Positions 29,055 through 39,539 of a stretch of 64,000 nucleotides of DNA are shown here, piece by piece (within the stretch, counting starts at the first letter, position 1; every line of letters starts with the position of its first letter). Below the pieces are notes generated by a model. It was not told the origin of the DNA, made no database searches, and saw nothing but the letters and a program-made list of their open reading frames with translations. The DNA comes from Diploptera punctata (taxonomy: Eukaryota; Arthropoda; Insecta; Blattodea; Blaberidae). The stretch spans positions 780,001-844,000 of the forward strand of contig JASPKZ010000424.1 of NCBI GenBank assembly GCA_030220185.1. Reading direction: 5' to 3'. The position numbers and the translations under genes were made by a program.

Positions 29055-29215
29055 ATATAGAATAATAAGATTCATGATAAGTTCCGTTGAGGTATTATTC
29101 AAAATTAAAATATAAAATTATGAAATGTTTACCTAAAAGGTCTGTCTCCTCAACTTTATTAGTTATTTATCTGTAGCACTTTCGGGACTAGTTCCATCAT
29201 CAGCAGGATTCATAA
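29055..29215 (-). mobile_element. single-arm PLE end of another subfamily
   Basis: 'TTCCGTTGAGGT' tail, 'TCTCCTCAACTTTATTAG' and a canonical hammerhead (29171-29206). A shorter copy without ribozyme lies at 56421-56515. Confidence 0.6.
29171..29206 (-). ncRNA. hammerhead ribozyme motif, consensus CTGATGA core
   Basis: Minus strand: CTG, CTGATGA, extra T, stem II GGAAC/GTCCC, GAAA, stem III AG/CT around TG, cleavage base A, CAG. Stem I CTG/CAG is perfect. The core is canonical. Confidence 0.7.
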
Positions 29216-29271
29216 ACTCTAGAAACCAGTTGCAAGTGGAGACGAATATCTAATTATTATGAGTTAGTTAT

Positions 29272-29390
29272 TTTGTCTCACCTCAATTAAAAAAAAAATT
29301 ATATATATATATGAGGTGAGTCAAAATAACTAACTCATAATAAATAAAAGACACCTCATAGTGTTATTTCCTACAAACATTAAATGAATA
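29272..29390. mobile_element. minimal PLE-derived palindrome
   Basis: Arms GTTATTTTGTCTCACCTCA and TGAGGTGAGTCAAAATAAC around an AT run; the right end is long (ACACCTCATAGTGTTATTTCC). No ribozyme remains. Same subfamily as 12743-13056. Confidence 0.65.
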
Positions 29391-29448
29391 TCGAAGTTTT
29401 AAAATAATGCAGTTCTATATATATATATATTTAAATTAATTAAGGTAG

Positions 29449-29610
29449 TTATATTTGAAGAAAAACATTTTCGCGTAGACCGAGACTAACCCGGGACCCT
29501 TGGCTTTCCGGGCCAAGGGTCCTGGGTTCGAGTCTCGGTCTAGGCAAAAATTTTTCTCTTCTAATATAATTTATCCTTCAATGAGAAGTGTTAAATTAAT
29601 AATAAAATCG
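29449..29610. mobile_element. tRNA-like family A element, head-to-head, 162 bp
   Basis: Perfect 13-bp TSD (ttaattaaggtag at 29436-29448 and 29611-29623). Left arm TATATTTGAAGAAAAAC, right arm CTCTTCTAATATAATTTATCC. The two arms join within the tRNA-like anticodon region (TTGGCTTTCCGGGCCAAGGG). Confidence 0.8.
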
Positions 29611-29664
29611 TTAATTAAGGTAGATAATTTTTTTTATCACTCAGCTCATATTGTTGTTCTTATT

Positions 29665-29716
29665 TGACTATAAACTAGTTTCGGAACATATTATCTGTTC
29701 CATCCTCAGTATTGTC
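29665..29716 (-). ncRNA. hammerhead ribozyme motif
   Basis: Minus strand: stem I GACAATA/TATAGTC (one mismatch), CTGAGGA, extra T, stem II GGAACA/TGTTCC, GAAA, stem III ACT/AGT, cleavage base T. The core is canonical. Confidence 0.7.
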
Positions 29717-29797
29717 ATGACCGTTGTTCTGTCGTCTTGAAGAGCTCTGCTGGAAGGAGCAAAGAACAGCTCTTCAAGACGACTGAACAACGGTCGT

Positions 29798-29848
29798 GAC
29801 GATACTGAGGATGGAACAGAAACTATGTTCCGAAACTAGTTTATAGTC
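29798..29848 (+). ncRNA. hammerhead ribozyme motif
   Basis: Stem I GACGATA/TATAGTC (one mismatch), CTGAGGA, extra T, stem II GGAACA/TGTTCC (6 perfect pairs), GAAA, ACT/AGT, cleavage base T. The core is canonical. Confidence 0.75.
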
Positions 29849-30611
29849 AAATAAGAACAATATGAGGTGAGTGATAAAAAAATCTACCTTAATGAATATA
29901 CCTCATAGTGAGAAATCCTAAAATTAGTAATTTAAATTAATGTTGGGAAGTAAACATTATGAGGTTATATCATTAATATTGAGTGGAGAACATATTTTTA
30001 ATAACTCACCTCATATAATTTCAAATTTCTTTGAGACAATTGGTTTCAAACGATTTTTCGTTCAACTTCAGTCATGACTCCAACTGTTGAAATTCTCTGA
30101 TTGTTGATTTCTCTAGTGCTGCCATCTTTGGTTGAATTTCGAAATCAAATTTTTTTCTACAGGAATATTGAAGTTCATCAATCAATATTTATTCTTTTGA
30201 ATGAATATCTTCTTCCAAACTGTTAATTGTAACGGTTTATCCAATCGTTTCAAAAGTTTTGCATCTCTATTAATTTATGATATTCTAGCAGACTATGTGC
30301 AGAATTCTAATGATTTATTCAATTATTTCAAAAGTTTTGCATCTCTATTAATTTTATGACGTTCTAGTAAACTATGTGCAGCAATTGCTGATTTTTCAGT
30401 TTCACAATTTTTAATATTTCTGAAATGTTCTTTAGTACATGTTTCCAAATTCCCTTTTGTTTTCCTAATATATACTTTGCTGCAACCATTACAATTTATT
30501 TGATAAATTCCAGATTTTTTACTGTCTGAGATGTTGATTTTTTTTATTGGTACTTAGAAGTTTAAGAATAAATTAATGTTTTTTATTACCTCATCTCATA
30601 TCCTTTTTCTT

Positions 30612-30650
30612 CTATACTGCAGTTTCGGAGCTTATCTCCATCATCAGTAG
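30612..30650 (-). ncRNA. hammerhead ribozyme motif, consensus CTGATGA core
   Basis: Minus strand: CTA, CTGATGA, extra T, stem II GGAG/CTCC, GAAA, palindromic ACTGCAGT, cleavage base A, TAG. Stem I CTA/TAG. Confidence 0.72.
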
Positions 30651-32326
30651 CCTCTGGCTGACCGGTGTTATGTCGTTTCTTGGCAGTTTTCTTCTTACTT
30701 CTATCGGTGGGCCAATGATCCTCTGGATCAGGTCAAAATTTGCGGGAGTTTTGAAATTCATGAGTTTATCTTTCTTGTTTTTTTGGATGTGGATTTTTTC
30801 CCAGACTGTGAGTTCTTTTTGTTTATCTGTGTGTTTGATTAGGCTAGCTTTTGTATCGATTAAATGCTTTCCAGACCAAGCATGGGCTGCTACAGCTGAC
30901 TTGTCCACTTCACCCTTTTTACATTTCTAAGATGTTCTTTCAATCTGGTTTTTAAATTTCTTTTTGTTTTTCCTATATAGATTTTACCGTAATCCTTACA
31001 TTTGATCTGATATATTCCCGGTTTGTATTCTTTTCCAATTTTTTCATTTTTGTTGGTTTTAATTACCTTGTTTAGGCTGTATTCATTCTTTGGGGCCAGT
31101 CGAATGTTAAACTTATTGGAAATTTTCTGGAACCTGTGGTGTTTGAAAGGATGGTGAGTGAATTTTTTTAATCTTATGATCTCTTCTGTTTGTTTTTTTA
31201 AGTGTGCTTTCATTGATTGGTTTTTGCCTTTTAAACTTATTTATTTTCTTGTGTACCATGTTTTCTTCATAACCATTTTCTATTGCTACTTTAATTATGT
31301 ATTCTTTTTCTTCTTTATATTTTTATCTGTTCAGGGGTACATTCACCAATCTGTGTGTTAGACTATTGAATACAACTTCTTTGTGAGCGAAATGGTTGAA
31401 TCCTGATGCCTTAATGTAGTTATGTTTATGTGTGTTCTTTCTGTATATTCCATTGGAAACTGAAACTGACTGAAAAATTTCATTTTTGGATCTAAACCTA
31501 ACTAGAAACGAAAAAAAAAAATAGAATTTAGAATATATAAAAAGAACACACATAAAGATAACTACATTAAGGCATCAGGATTCAACCATTTCGCTCACAA
31601 AGAAGCTGTATTCAATAGTCTAACACACAGATTGGTGAATGTACCCCTGAACAGATAAAAATATAAAGAAGAAAAAGAATACATAATTAAAGTAGCAATA
31701 GAAAATGGTTATGAAGAAAACATGGTACACAAGAAAACAAATAAGTTTAAAAGGCAAAAATTAATCAATGAAAGCATACTTAAAAAACAAACAGAAGATA
31801 TCATAAGATTAAAAAAATTCACTCACCATCCTTTCAAACACCACAAGTTCCAGATTTTCAATAAGTTTAACATTCGATTGGCCCCAAAGAATGAATACAG
31901 CCTAAACAAGATAATTAAAACCAACAAAAATGAAAAATTTGGAAAAGAATACAAATCGGTAATATATCAGATCAAATGTAAGGATTGCGACAAAATCTAT
32001 ATAGGAAAAACAAAAAGAAATTTAAAAACCAGATTGAAAGAACGCCTTAGAAATGTAAAAAAGGGTGAAGTGGACAAGTCAGCTGAGCAGCCCATGCTTG
32101 GTCTGGAAAGCATTTAATTGATACAGAAGCTAGCCTAATCAAACACACAGATAAACAAAAAGAACTCACAGTCTGGGAAAAAATCCACATCCAAAAAAAC
32201 AAGAAAGATAAACTCATGAATTTCGAAACTCCCACAAATTTTGACCTGATTCAGAGGTTCATCGGTCCACCGATAGAAGTAAGAAGAAAACCACCAAGAA
32301 ACAACATAACGCCGGTCGACAAGAGG

Positions 32327-32365
32327 CTACTGATGATGGAGATAAGCTCCGAAACTGCAGTATAG
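32327..32365 (+). ncRNA. hammerhead ribozyme motif, consensus CTGATGA core
   Basis: CTA, CTGATGA, extra T, stem II GGAG/CTCC with loop ATAAG, GAAA, palindromic ACTGCAGT, cleavage base A, TAG. It lies 7 nt beyond the GIY-YIG C-terminal coding region and about 30 nt before GAGGTGAG. Confidence 0.72.
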
Positions 32366-32467
32366 AAGAAAAAGGATATGAGGTGAGGTAATAAAAACAT
32401 TAATTTAATTCTTAAATTAAACCTCATAGTGTTCTTTCCCTGTGAAAGTTAAATACTTAGAAGTTTA

Positions 32468-32921
32468 TATTTGAAGAGAAAAATTTTCGCCTAGACCGGG
32501 ACTCGAACCCGGGACCCTTGGCTTTCCGGGCCAAGTGCTCTACCAACTGAGCTACCGAGGCGAGTTACGATCTAGACGCAAATTTTTCTCTTATGTACGT
32601 TGTAATTCCCTCGCGCCAAATGCTTGAAACCATAGCTTCTATCTTTGCAAATGGCGGCTTCTTAGTTAAGAAGACATTTATTGGGAATTTAACACTACTT
32701 TATAGCCAGTAGGGCTTCTATTGACGATTTTATTATTAATTTAACACTTCTCATTGAAGGATAAATTATATTTGAAGAGAAAAATTTTCGCCTAGACCGG
32801 GACTCGAACCCGGGACCCTTGGCTTTCCGGGCCAAGTGCTCTACCAACTGAGCTACCGAGGCGAGTTACGATCTAGACGCAAATTTTTCTCTTATGTACG
32901 TTGTAATTCCCTCGCGCCAAA
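32468..32921 (-). mobile_element. tRNA-like family A tandem dimer
   Basis: Flanked by tacttagaagttta (32454-32467 and 32922-32935), the same site used by the adjacent PLE. Two nearly identical antisense units start about 304 bp apart (tRNA-like parts near 32494-32566 and 32790-32862). Each has D-arm GTAGCTCAGTTGGTAGAGC and B box GGGTTCGAGTCCC when read on the minus strand. Confidence 0.85.
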
Positions 32922-33466
32922 TACTTAGAAGTTTACCCAGACTGAAATTATTTATTGGTGCCAAAGTAACATTGTGTTTATCAAACATTTTTTTTTAATT
33001 CTCTATGTACTTCAGGATGGTAAGTAATTTTCTTGAATTTTTTTCTTTTCTTTGCTATCAAGAAAATTACTTACCATTCTGAAGTACATAGAAATTTTCA
33101 AAAAATGTTTGACAAACACGATGTTACTTTGGCACCAATGAATAATTTCAGTCTGGGTAAACTTCTAAGTACCAATAAAGAAAAATCAACATACCAGACA
33201 GTAAAAAATCTGGAATTTATCAAATAAATTGTAATGATTGCAGCAAAGTATATATAGGGAAAACAAAAGGGAATTTGGAAACGAGTACTAAAGAACACTT
33301 TAGAAATATTAAAAATTGTGAAATTGAAAAATCAGCAAAAGCTGCACATAGTTTGCTAGAACATCATAAAATTAATAGAGATGCAAAACTTTTGAAACGA
33401 TTGGATAAACCGTTACAATTAACAGTTTGGGAGAAGATATTCAAAAGAATAAATATTGATCGATGA

Positions 33467-33676
33467 TTAATAAATTAATGAGTCATTTTAACATCTTACC
33501 TCATATTTCATGTTTTATCAAACACGGTAACTATAGTTTTCAAATGAATGACAAGATCATTTGAAAACTATAGTTACCGTGTTTGATAAAACATGAAATA
33601 TGAGGTAAGATGTTAAAATGACTCATTCATTTATTAATTAAGAACCTCATAATGTGTTTCCCAATTTTAACTTTGA
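33467..33676. mobile_element. PLE-derived palindrome, 210 bp, U3/A8 subfamily
   Basis: Perfect 12-bp TSD (attgatcgatga at 33455-33466 and 33677-33688). The left end is short, the right long (GAACCTCATAATGTG). The arms equal the outer ends of 19527-20399. The centre retains stem II and GAAA on one arm only, so no complete ribozyme. Confidence 0.88.
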
Positions 33677-33884
33677 ATTGATCGATGAACTTCAATATTC
33701 GTGTAGAAAAAAAAATTGATTTCGAAATTCAACCAAAGATGGCAGCACTAGAGGTAACCATAGAGAAATCAACAATCAGAGAATTTCAATAGTTGGACTC
33801 ATGACTGAAGATGAAAGAAAAATCATTTGAAACCAATGGTCTCAAAGAAATTTGAAATTGTATGAGGTGAGTTATTAAAAATAT

Positions 33885-34033
33885 ATATTTAATTTTAGGA
33901 AGTGATATTTTGAGGTTATTTTAATTTAATTATTTTCAATCTGATCATCTTACCTCAATATTAATGTTGATTTGTTCTTGGACATGTTTCAAAACATCAA
34001 TATTGAGGTAAGATGATCAGACTGAAAATAATT
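33885..34033. mobile_element. PLE-derived palindrome, 149 bp
   Basis: Perfect 13-bp TSD (ttattaaaaatat at 33872-33884 and 34034-34046). The left end is long (TATTTAATTTTAGGAAGTG), the right short. Giant-palindrome subfamily. Confidence 0.85.
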
Positions 34034-34046
34034 TTATTAAAAATAT

Positions 34047-34383
34047 TTTCTCCACTCAATATTAAGTTCTATATTTAATTAACTATTAAGGAAATACTTT
34101 ACAACATTTGATGCGAAAAAATGTTCTAAGTTCTAATCATACACCATGCACAGCCAACAGACATGAAGCAGTTTACAATATGAAATCGCGGTATGTAACC
34201 AACATATACACAATATTTGAACTCGCATTGCCAACGAAATTAAAAGCTCACTTAATGCAATTTAAGTACTCTAACCTGTGAAAGAATGCATGCTGATTTT
34301 ATTTAGTGTAAATTAATTAGTACAGACTCTGTGTTAGCTGCACTTGAACACACGTCTTCATGTAGTTTAATATCGTGAAAAGT
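34047..34383. other. no gene seen
   Basis: The first 35 bp finish the outer PLE; the rest is unassigned AT-rich sequence. Confidence 0.35.
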
Positions 34384-34395
34384 AGATTCAAATAT

Positions 34396-34619
34396 GGTGA
34401 AATTAAATGTTTCTTACCTCTCATATAAATTTTCTAAGTAGATTGCGATTTCGAGACCACAAAGGTCTCATCTTTAGTCAAGAAAGTGCTGAAGATGAGA
34501 CCTTTGTGGTCTCGAAATCACGATCTACTTAAAAAATTTATGTGAGGAGAGGTAAGAAACATTTAATTTCACCATAAATTAAACCTCATAGTGATTAATT
34601 CCTATAAAAGTTAAATTAA
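34396..34619. mobile_element. PLE-derived palindrome, 224 bp
   Basis: Perfect 12-bp TSD (agattcaaatat at 34384-34395 and 34620-34631). The left end is short, the right long (ATTAAACCTCATAGTG). The right arm has a full hammerhead; the left has G5 to A. Confidence 0.88.
34484..34530 (+). ncRNA. hammerhead ribozyme motif
   Basis: AAGTG, CTGAAGA, extra T, stem II GAGACC/GGTCTC (6 perfect pairs, loop TTTGT), GAAA, short stem III ending in T, cleavage base C, TACTT. Stem I AAGTG/TACTT has one wobble. The core is canonical. Confidence 0.75.
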
Positions 34620-34640
34620 AGATTCAAATATCATTAGAAA

Positions 34641-35031
34641 GTCCACCGCTGTGGTCTCAGGGTAGCATGCTGCCTTGTCACGCAGCGGGCCCGGGTTCGA
34701 TCCCCGGTCGGGACAGTTTTTCTGGGTGAGATTTTTATCAGGGTTTTTCCTCACGTGTAAGACAAATGTCAGGAAAACTTTAAGGCCTAAACAGTCCCTA
34801 AAGTCATATGGCCATCGAAATCATCATCATTCATATTCATCTTAGGTTAAGCTTAGGATTAGGGACTCTCCTGGCGCACCATTATCATCATTACCCGTCA
34901 TATTATCGGGGCAACGTAACCTTGCCTTCCAGGTGCCCCAACCTCAAGTGGGTTACAAGTATGCCATGCCAGGAGAGAAACCAGGAATGTCGAAAGACAA
35001 ACCTGGGGCATTTTAAAAAAAATATATATAT
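34641..35031 (+). mobile_element. tRNA-derived SINE (CCACCGCTGTGGTC type), 391 bp
   Basis: Perfect 13-bp TSD (atatcattagaaa at 34628-34640 and 35032-35044). The head is tRNA-like (GTGGTCTCAGGGTAGCATG, B box GGGTTCGATCCCC) and the tail is A/TA-rich. This is the best copy of the family. Confidence 0.92.
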
Positions 35032-35044
35032 ATATCATTAGAAA

Positions 35045-35321
35045 ACATGTAAAAATCATTGTAAATGGTGGGAAATAATTTAAAAAATGAAACCCTAAGA
35101 ATAAAATTTGACAGGAGTTTATGGAGGAATTAAAAAAGTTGCATGACAAGTTGTAAAGTTTAGCCAACTATTAATATATCCAAGTTATCTCTCTTCATTT
35201 CCTAAGCCCTATACCTATAGTAGTAGTTTATTATATTTGATACTCCTAACATTGTATGTTGTTCTTTTTAATAATTAATTTACTTAATAGAAATAATATA
35301 ATAAATATGCATTTTAAAATA
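35045..35321. other. intron; nothing recognised
   Basis: AT-rich sequence without features. Confidence 0.35.
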
Positions 35322-35425
35322 CAATAGGAAGTAACATTAAGAGGTTTAGCCCTGAAACATATGTTCGACAAAAACAACTATAAGAGGTAAGAATGAACAG
35401 ACAAAATGTTTTAATTATTATTACA
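35322..35425. mobile_element. family-D PLE end fragment
   Basis: Long end AGGAAGTAACATTAAGAGG fused to a plus-oriented end (GAAACATATGTTCGAC ... TATAAGAGGTAAGAATG). Nearly all of the left arm is lost. Compare 45826-46060. Confidence 0.6.
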
Positions 35426-35636
35426 TCCATATTACTGTAAATAAAACAAAGACTAACACTTATCAAAATTTCATGCTCTGCCACTGTTATGTCAAGAATT
35501 GTGCAATATGGAATAAACAGGAGCATAATCCTTGTAGAGATTGTCACTTTTAATACAGGAAATATTAATATTCCTTATTGATGGAGATTCAGGTGCACAT
35601 GTTGTATTATTAATCTGTTTGGCTTTGTGATTACAG
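35426..35636. other. intron end; nothing recognised
   Basis: No repeats named. Ends in the acceptor TTTGTGATTACAG. Confidence 0.35.
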
Positions 35637-35702
35637 GTATTTTCCAAACTGAAGAAGTACCCACTGTTTCAAATGGGGAAGGAAAATATTAAACGAGTTT
35701 GA
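35637..35702 (+). CDS. host gene of unknown function, probable terminal exon
   Basis: After acceptor TGATTACAG, an in-phase (phase 0) frame encodes VFSKLKKYPLFQMGKENIKR-V and stops at TGA 35700-35702. Phase 0 fits the donor of exon 24886-25543. No alternative exon was seen in the 10-kb intron. The assignment rests on splice signals and phase only. No clear AATAAA signal was seen close downstream. Confidence 0.5.
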   Translation, partial: VFSKLKKYPLFQMGKENIKRV

Positions 35703-35955
35703 GAAGAGATGGTATGGAGAGAGTGTAAAACACATTCCTTTAATAGCTTTTGCAATTTGTTGGGGCATTACATTACATTTCAAAGTTATATTTCAATTTT
35801 AACATTTGCAATGATTGACAAATTATTAATTTGTAAAGAAAAATTAATGTGTGAACCCGAATTTGAACATGAATTTCCAGCTTTGTATGCCGATGTATTA
35901 TCCATTAAACCAATCCAGACTTCCAGTTGTCATAAAGAATATAGTAGTAGTAGTA
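35703..35955. other. possible 3' UTR and tRNA-like scrap
   Basis: No coding sequence. 35815-35935 resembles a decayed family B tRNA-like piece (GAAAAATTAATGTGTGAACCCG). Confidence 0.3.
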
Positions 35956-35956
35956 T

Positions 35957-36805
35957 TCAAATGTTCTGAAGCTCTTGATTTGTCATCATTCGCTTGCGGG
36001 CTTCCCAATAATATTCAGCAATTTGGAATGGTGTTCCAACTATTTTCTGAAGATCAGCGCAGAACATCAAGTGATCCTTGTTCATTATCATATTTGTGTC
36101 CTTGCATACTATGCAGTGTGGAGAGTCTAGTAGCTTAATTCTATGTAGATGTGCTGCCAAGCAATCATGACCAGTTTCAAGATGAAATGATGCAACTGCA
36201 ATTGATCGGGGGCTGTTTGGTATTGTATCTGGTTCTAATAATGTCTTCCATATCTTGGTTTCACATTGGATTTTGTTTTGTTCGGCTATATGGAATTTTA
36301 TTTTCATTTTGGTGTAGAGTTGTACTGATTTGTAAGATAGGTAATTGATCTTACTGTGTTGGATGAGTGTACCTTTTTTTGCAAGCATATCAGCCTTCTC
36401 ATTACCTTCCACGCCATAATGTGCTGGAATCCATTGTAGAACAACATTTCTGTTTAGATTTTTAAACATCCTGATGCAATTTTTGGCTTCTATTATTCTA
36501 TGGTCTTCGATGGTATGGTTGTGTGTTAGTGCCATTATGGCTGAGCTAGAGTCAGAAAGTATTACAGCATTTTGGAAGGAATTGATATGAAGAAACAATT
36601 GTTGTAGGGCTGTAAGTATTGCTTGTAGTTCACCGTCATAATGTGTTGTATATTTCCCAAGAGAGATGTAAAATGAGAATAGTTTACACGTTATTCCTGC
36701 TCCTGCTGCTGCTTCTCTATTCATTAGTGACCCATCTGTATAGACATGAAGCCACATTTGTTCTGGATATCTAATGTTGATTGTTTCTAATGCTAATTGT
36801 TTCAT
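35957..36805 (-). pseudogene. RNase H domain and C-terminus of I-like LINE
   Basis: An intact 282-residue frame. RNase H motifs: YTDGSL, THYDGELQAIL, ILSDSSSAIMAL and LQWIPAHYGVEGNEKADMLA supply the acidic catalytic residues and the conserved His. The C-terminus has a CCHC-like segment (HLETGHDCLAAHLHRIKLLD, CIVCKDTN). RNase H after RT is typical of the I, LOA and R1 groups of non-LTR retrotransposons. The frame lacks an RT directly upstream; ORF1 lies there instead, so the copy is rearranged. Confidence 0.88.
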
Positions 36806-37170
36806 TACTATTGGACTAGTAGTTTTTTTGTTGATCTCTTCTGTCAGTCTTCTCTTGTCTTGTTTTTGATGGTGACTTGCACCATCTGGTGTGCTGCATA
36901 CTGTTACCCAAGGGGTTTAACTTGGCAGCAAATTCCTTTGTGGCTATCAAGTAGGGGTTGTGGATTATATAACCTCAGCCTTAGGTGACAATATGTTTTA
37001 TCTAACAGGTATGAGTTAGATAATGGTGGAAGCCACTACACTAGGAAAAGGGCATCATAAACTACGCCGCCGGCAAGCAAAGAGTCCGAAAGCCAGACAG
37101 CGTAGAGTGAGCCACACTCTTAATAGCGAGTAGCCTCGCACTATTATGTAGATGGTCTCTCCTTAAGTGG

Positions 37171-38322
37171 CTAATCTGCAAAACACAGATTAACCAATCG
37201 ACTCATGAAGAGAAAACACTCCATGGGACTAGACAGTTCAGCCAACAAGGGCTGAATATCCCGGAGTATTTCCTCCCCACGTGCACTTAAGTTTCCTATT
37301 GGCGATAGCTGGCCCTTTGCTTCAGCAGTGCTGTTCTCTTTAAGTGTTTCGGAAGCAGTGCCAGTCTGTAATGCTTGGGTATAGGGAACTCTTGGATCAA
37401 CCTTCACAGATGTGAAGGTCTTTCTTTGAGTTACATTAACAGTAGGATATGGGATTAGATCACATTCGGAAGGTTTCACTTTTGGGTTATTTATGGGTTT
37501 AACTACCCTACTATAGGTTTTAAGAGGTGCCTTAAAAGCAGGGCAGCCTCTATAGGAAGCTGGGTGACCGGACTCCTTGCAATTCGCACACTTGAGCAAA
37601 TTAGTGTCTCTCTGCACCTGGGCCTTAAGAGTACAATCCTTGTGCCTGTGAGGCCCAGCGCAGATTACACAGCGAGGAGCCCGATTACAGGCAGGAAATG
37701 TATGGTTAAAAGACTGGCACTTGTAGCACTAATTACGCCCAGCCCTAGGTCTATAAGGTTCTATGGCCACTACTGTATATAAGAGACGCTTCAGTTCAAA
37801 AATTTTCAACGCTTTATCATTGCGTTCAAGTTCCAAAATATAAATGGGAGGTGGTTTGACCAAATTATTCTCTGTTTTTGTGATTTGCTTAACAGATTTG
37901 ATAGGGAAACCCATCGCAAGGATTTCCTCTTTAATTTCTTCAGGGGCTACACCTGAAGGTAGTCTCTTTAATACAGCCTTAACAGGAAGATCTCTCTTCA
38001 GCTGGAATGTATAATACTCCCTATTTAGGGAAGTAAAATACTGCTTCAGCTTAAAGAAATCCTCCAGTGAAGTAGCATAGTACCGTATTCCCTCAGGAAT
38101 ACTGACACATTTTAGTTGTTCACTAAGTAGCGATCTCAGCTCTTTATTCATACGGAACAAATTCCCGTGGCCAATAACTGTGATTGGCGAGGGTCTTTGT
38201 TCCGTGCGGACAGCATCTCGTGAGGACACGGCACTAGGCATGGTCATAGAAGGACCAACAGGTTCAGGAGGGACCATCTTTGAGGATGTTCCAGCAGTTT
38301 GATTTGGAAGATCAGTCAACAC
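37171..38322 (-). pseudogene. LINE ORF1 (gag-like) C-terminal part, one in-frame stop
   Basis: Minus strand 38322-37729 carries the pre-zinc-knuckle region (FQLKRDLPVKAVLKRLPSGV, IYILELERNDKALKIFELK). After a TAG stop near 37729 the same frame continues with CCHC knuckles (CYKCQSFNHTFPAC, CVICAGPHRHKDC, CANCKESGHPASYRGC) to a stop at 37171. ORF1 proteins of I/Jockey-group LINEs bind RNA. The single stop and the 5' frameshift near 38400 disable it. Confidence 0.85.
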
Positions 38323-38651
38323 TGAAAATTTATTGTTGGTTTGAAGTGCTGGAACTGCAGCTCCTTGGATCGGTTAGATTCAGCTAGAAGGCTTGGCATA
38401 TTACTGAGTTTGCCCAATTGTATGGGTTCTTTTATTTTGGAAATAGCAGTTTTTGTCTTTTTGACCTCTAGAGTCGGTTCTTTTTCTTTTTTGGTTTTTT
38501 TTTATTTTTACGTTTTTTTAGTAGATTTACCACTAGTACTTGACTGATCATCAGGGAGCATCTGCTCACTGATGTCTATCTCTTGACTAGTTGCGGGTAT
38601 TTCCCCTGCAATTTGCTTAGGTTTGTCATCTTTTCTTTCAACGTTTGAAGT

Positions 38652-39056
38652 TTAATTTTCTCCGTGCTTTTTGTAGACCCGCGCGGCAGTTTGAATTTCT
38701 ATTAAATCACCTTTCAACTCTCGAAACAAGGCTTCAAAAGTTGGAAGACCTGGTTCATTTTCGTTAATTAGCTGATTCAACCGATCCAGAACATTAGCCG
38801 TGAATTCACGAGCCTCGTCAGACCTCTCATAATCTACAAAGGTAGCCATTAAATTTGTTATGAGAAGAAATGTTCCACTCAAAGTGTGAAGCATTCCCTT
38901 CAAATTAGGATCTTTATGATATCCATATTTATTAACTAACGTTTTAATTTTAGCTGCGGAGTCTTCCCAAAGAGTGAGAGGTCCGATATCCTCAATATCA
39001 AGGTCCATAGACCTGTCAGAACTCGGCATAGCAGCCATCGTGCTTGGTAACACCAA
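38652..39056 (-). pseudogene. LINE ORF1 N-terminal part
   Basis: Starts MVLPSTMAAMPSSDRSMDLD and encodes an alpha-helical acidic region (134 residues) before a stop at 38652. A Lys/Ser-rich linker with frameshifts (38380-38650) connects it to the 37171-38322 part. 39060-39420 upstream looks like the element's 5' UTR. Confidence 0.65.
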
Positions 39057-39539
39057 GACTTAGTTCAGATTACTATACACCAACACTTGTCACCACACAC
39101 TAAGATTATATATAACACAATAATAATAATTGTATCCACACTACCTACCTGATACCACTTCACTCGGATTTCAGAAAAACACAAAAAACACGCCACGTGT
39201 TAGGGCCATGCCCTAACAAGGAATTTGCTAGCCACTTGTGAATTTGCATATTTGATTAGCCAATACGATACACTGAAAAATATATAGTGGCCAATCACAG
39301 CACATGAAGACTACAAGCCAACGTCAAAACTTATTGAGTTCTCCTTTGCAGCACTGCGAAGACGTAGTTGTCATAGTAGACTGCAGGCAGACAATCTATG
39401 TAGCCGTGATAGATACCAGTACGTAGTTGTCATGAACAAAAAGTAGCATGATGTTCTCGTTACGAGGTCTGATCTCAGTATATTCTTCTGTCAGGTTTAA
39501 TGAATAGTTGATGTTGCCAAATTCGAGAGGGGATATTGG

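Larger units (their letters stand above)
29630..29932. mobile_element. PLE-derived palindrome with two hammerheads
   Basis: Arms ACTCAGCTCATATTGTTG and CAATATGAGGTGAGTG; the right end is long (ATACCTCATAGTGAGAAATCC). Both arms carry full hammerhead motifs. Confidence 0.8.
30565..32453. mobile_element. PLE head-to-head pair with GIY-YIG, 1889 bp
   Basis: Perfect 14-bp TSD (tacttagaagttta at 30551-30564 and 32454-32467). Arms meet near 31505. The minus arm encodes a 3' part of the RT (NHFAHKEVVFNSLTHRLVN near 31340-31430) and GIY-YIG; the plus arm repeats it, with ORF 31722-32117 (NKFNIRLAPKNEYSLNKII, IYQIKCKDCDKIYIGKTKR). Frameshifts are present in both. The right end is long (ATTAAACCTCATAGTG). 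Both arms carry consensus hammerheads. Confidence 0.85.
29938..34085. mobile_element. PLE head-to-head element containing nested insertions
   Basis: Left: long end GGGAAGTAAACATTATGAGG (29952), minus-strand ribozyme, and GIY-YIG coding to 30550, continuing 32936-33050. Right: plus-strand GIY-YIG coding from 33060 (KFQKMFDKHDVTLAPMNNFS ... EKSAKAAHSLLEHH), ribozyme at 33795-33850, short end near 34080. The arms meet near 33055. Nested: 30565-32453, 32468-32921, 33467-33676, 33885-34033. All ORFs are broken. Confidence 0.75.

Noticed and set aside
33526..33600. Complete hammerhead in the short palindrome
   Set aside because: Only stem II, GAAA and stem III remain; the CTGANGA-equivalent segment was lost at the centre joint.
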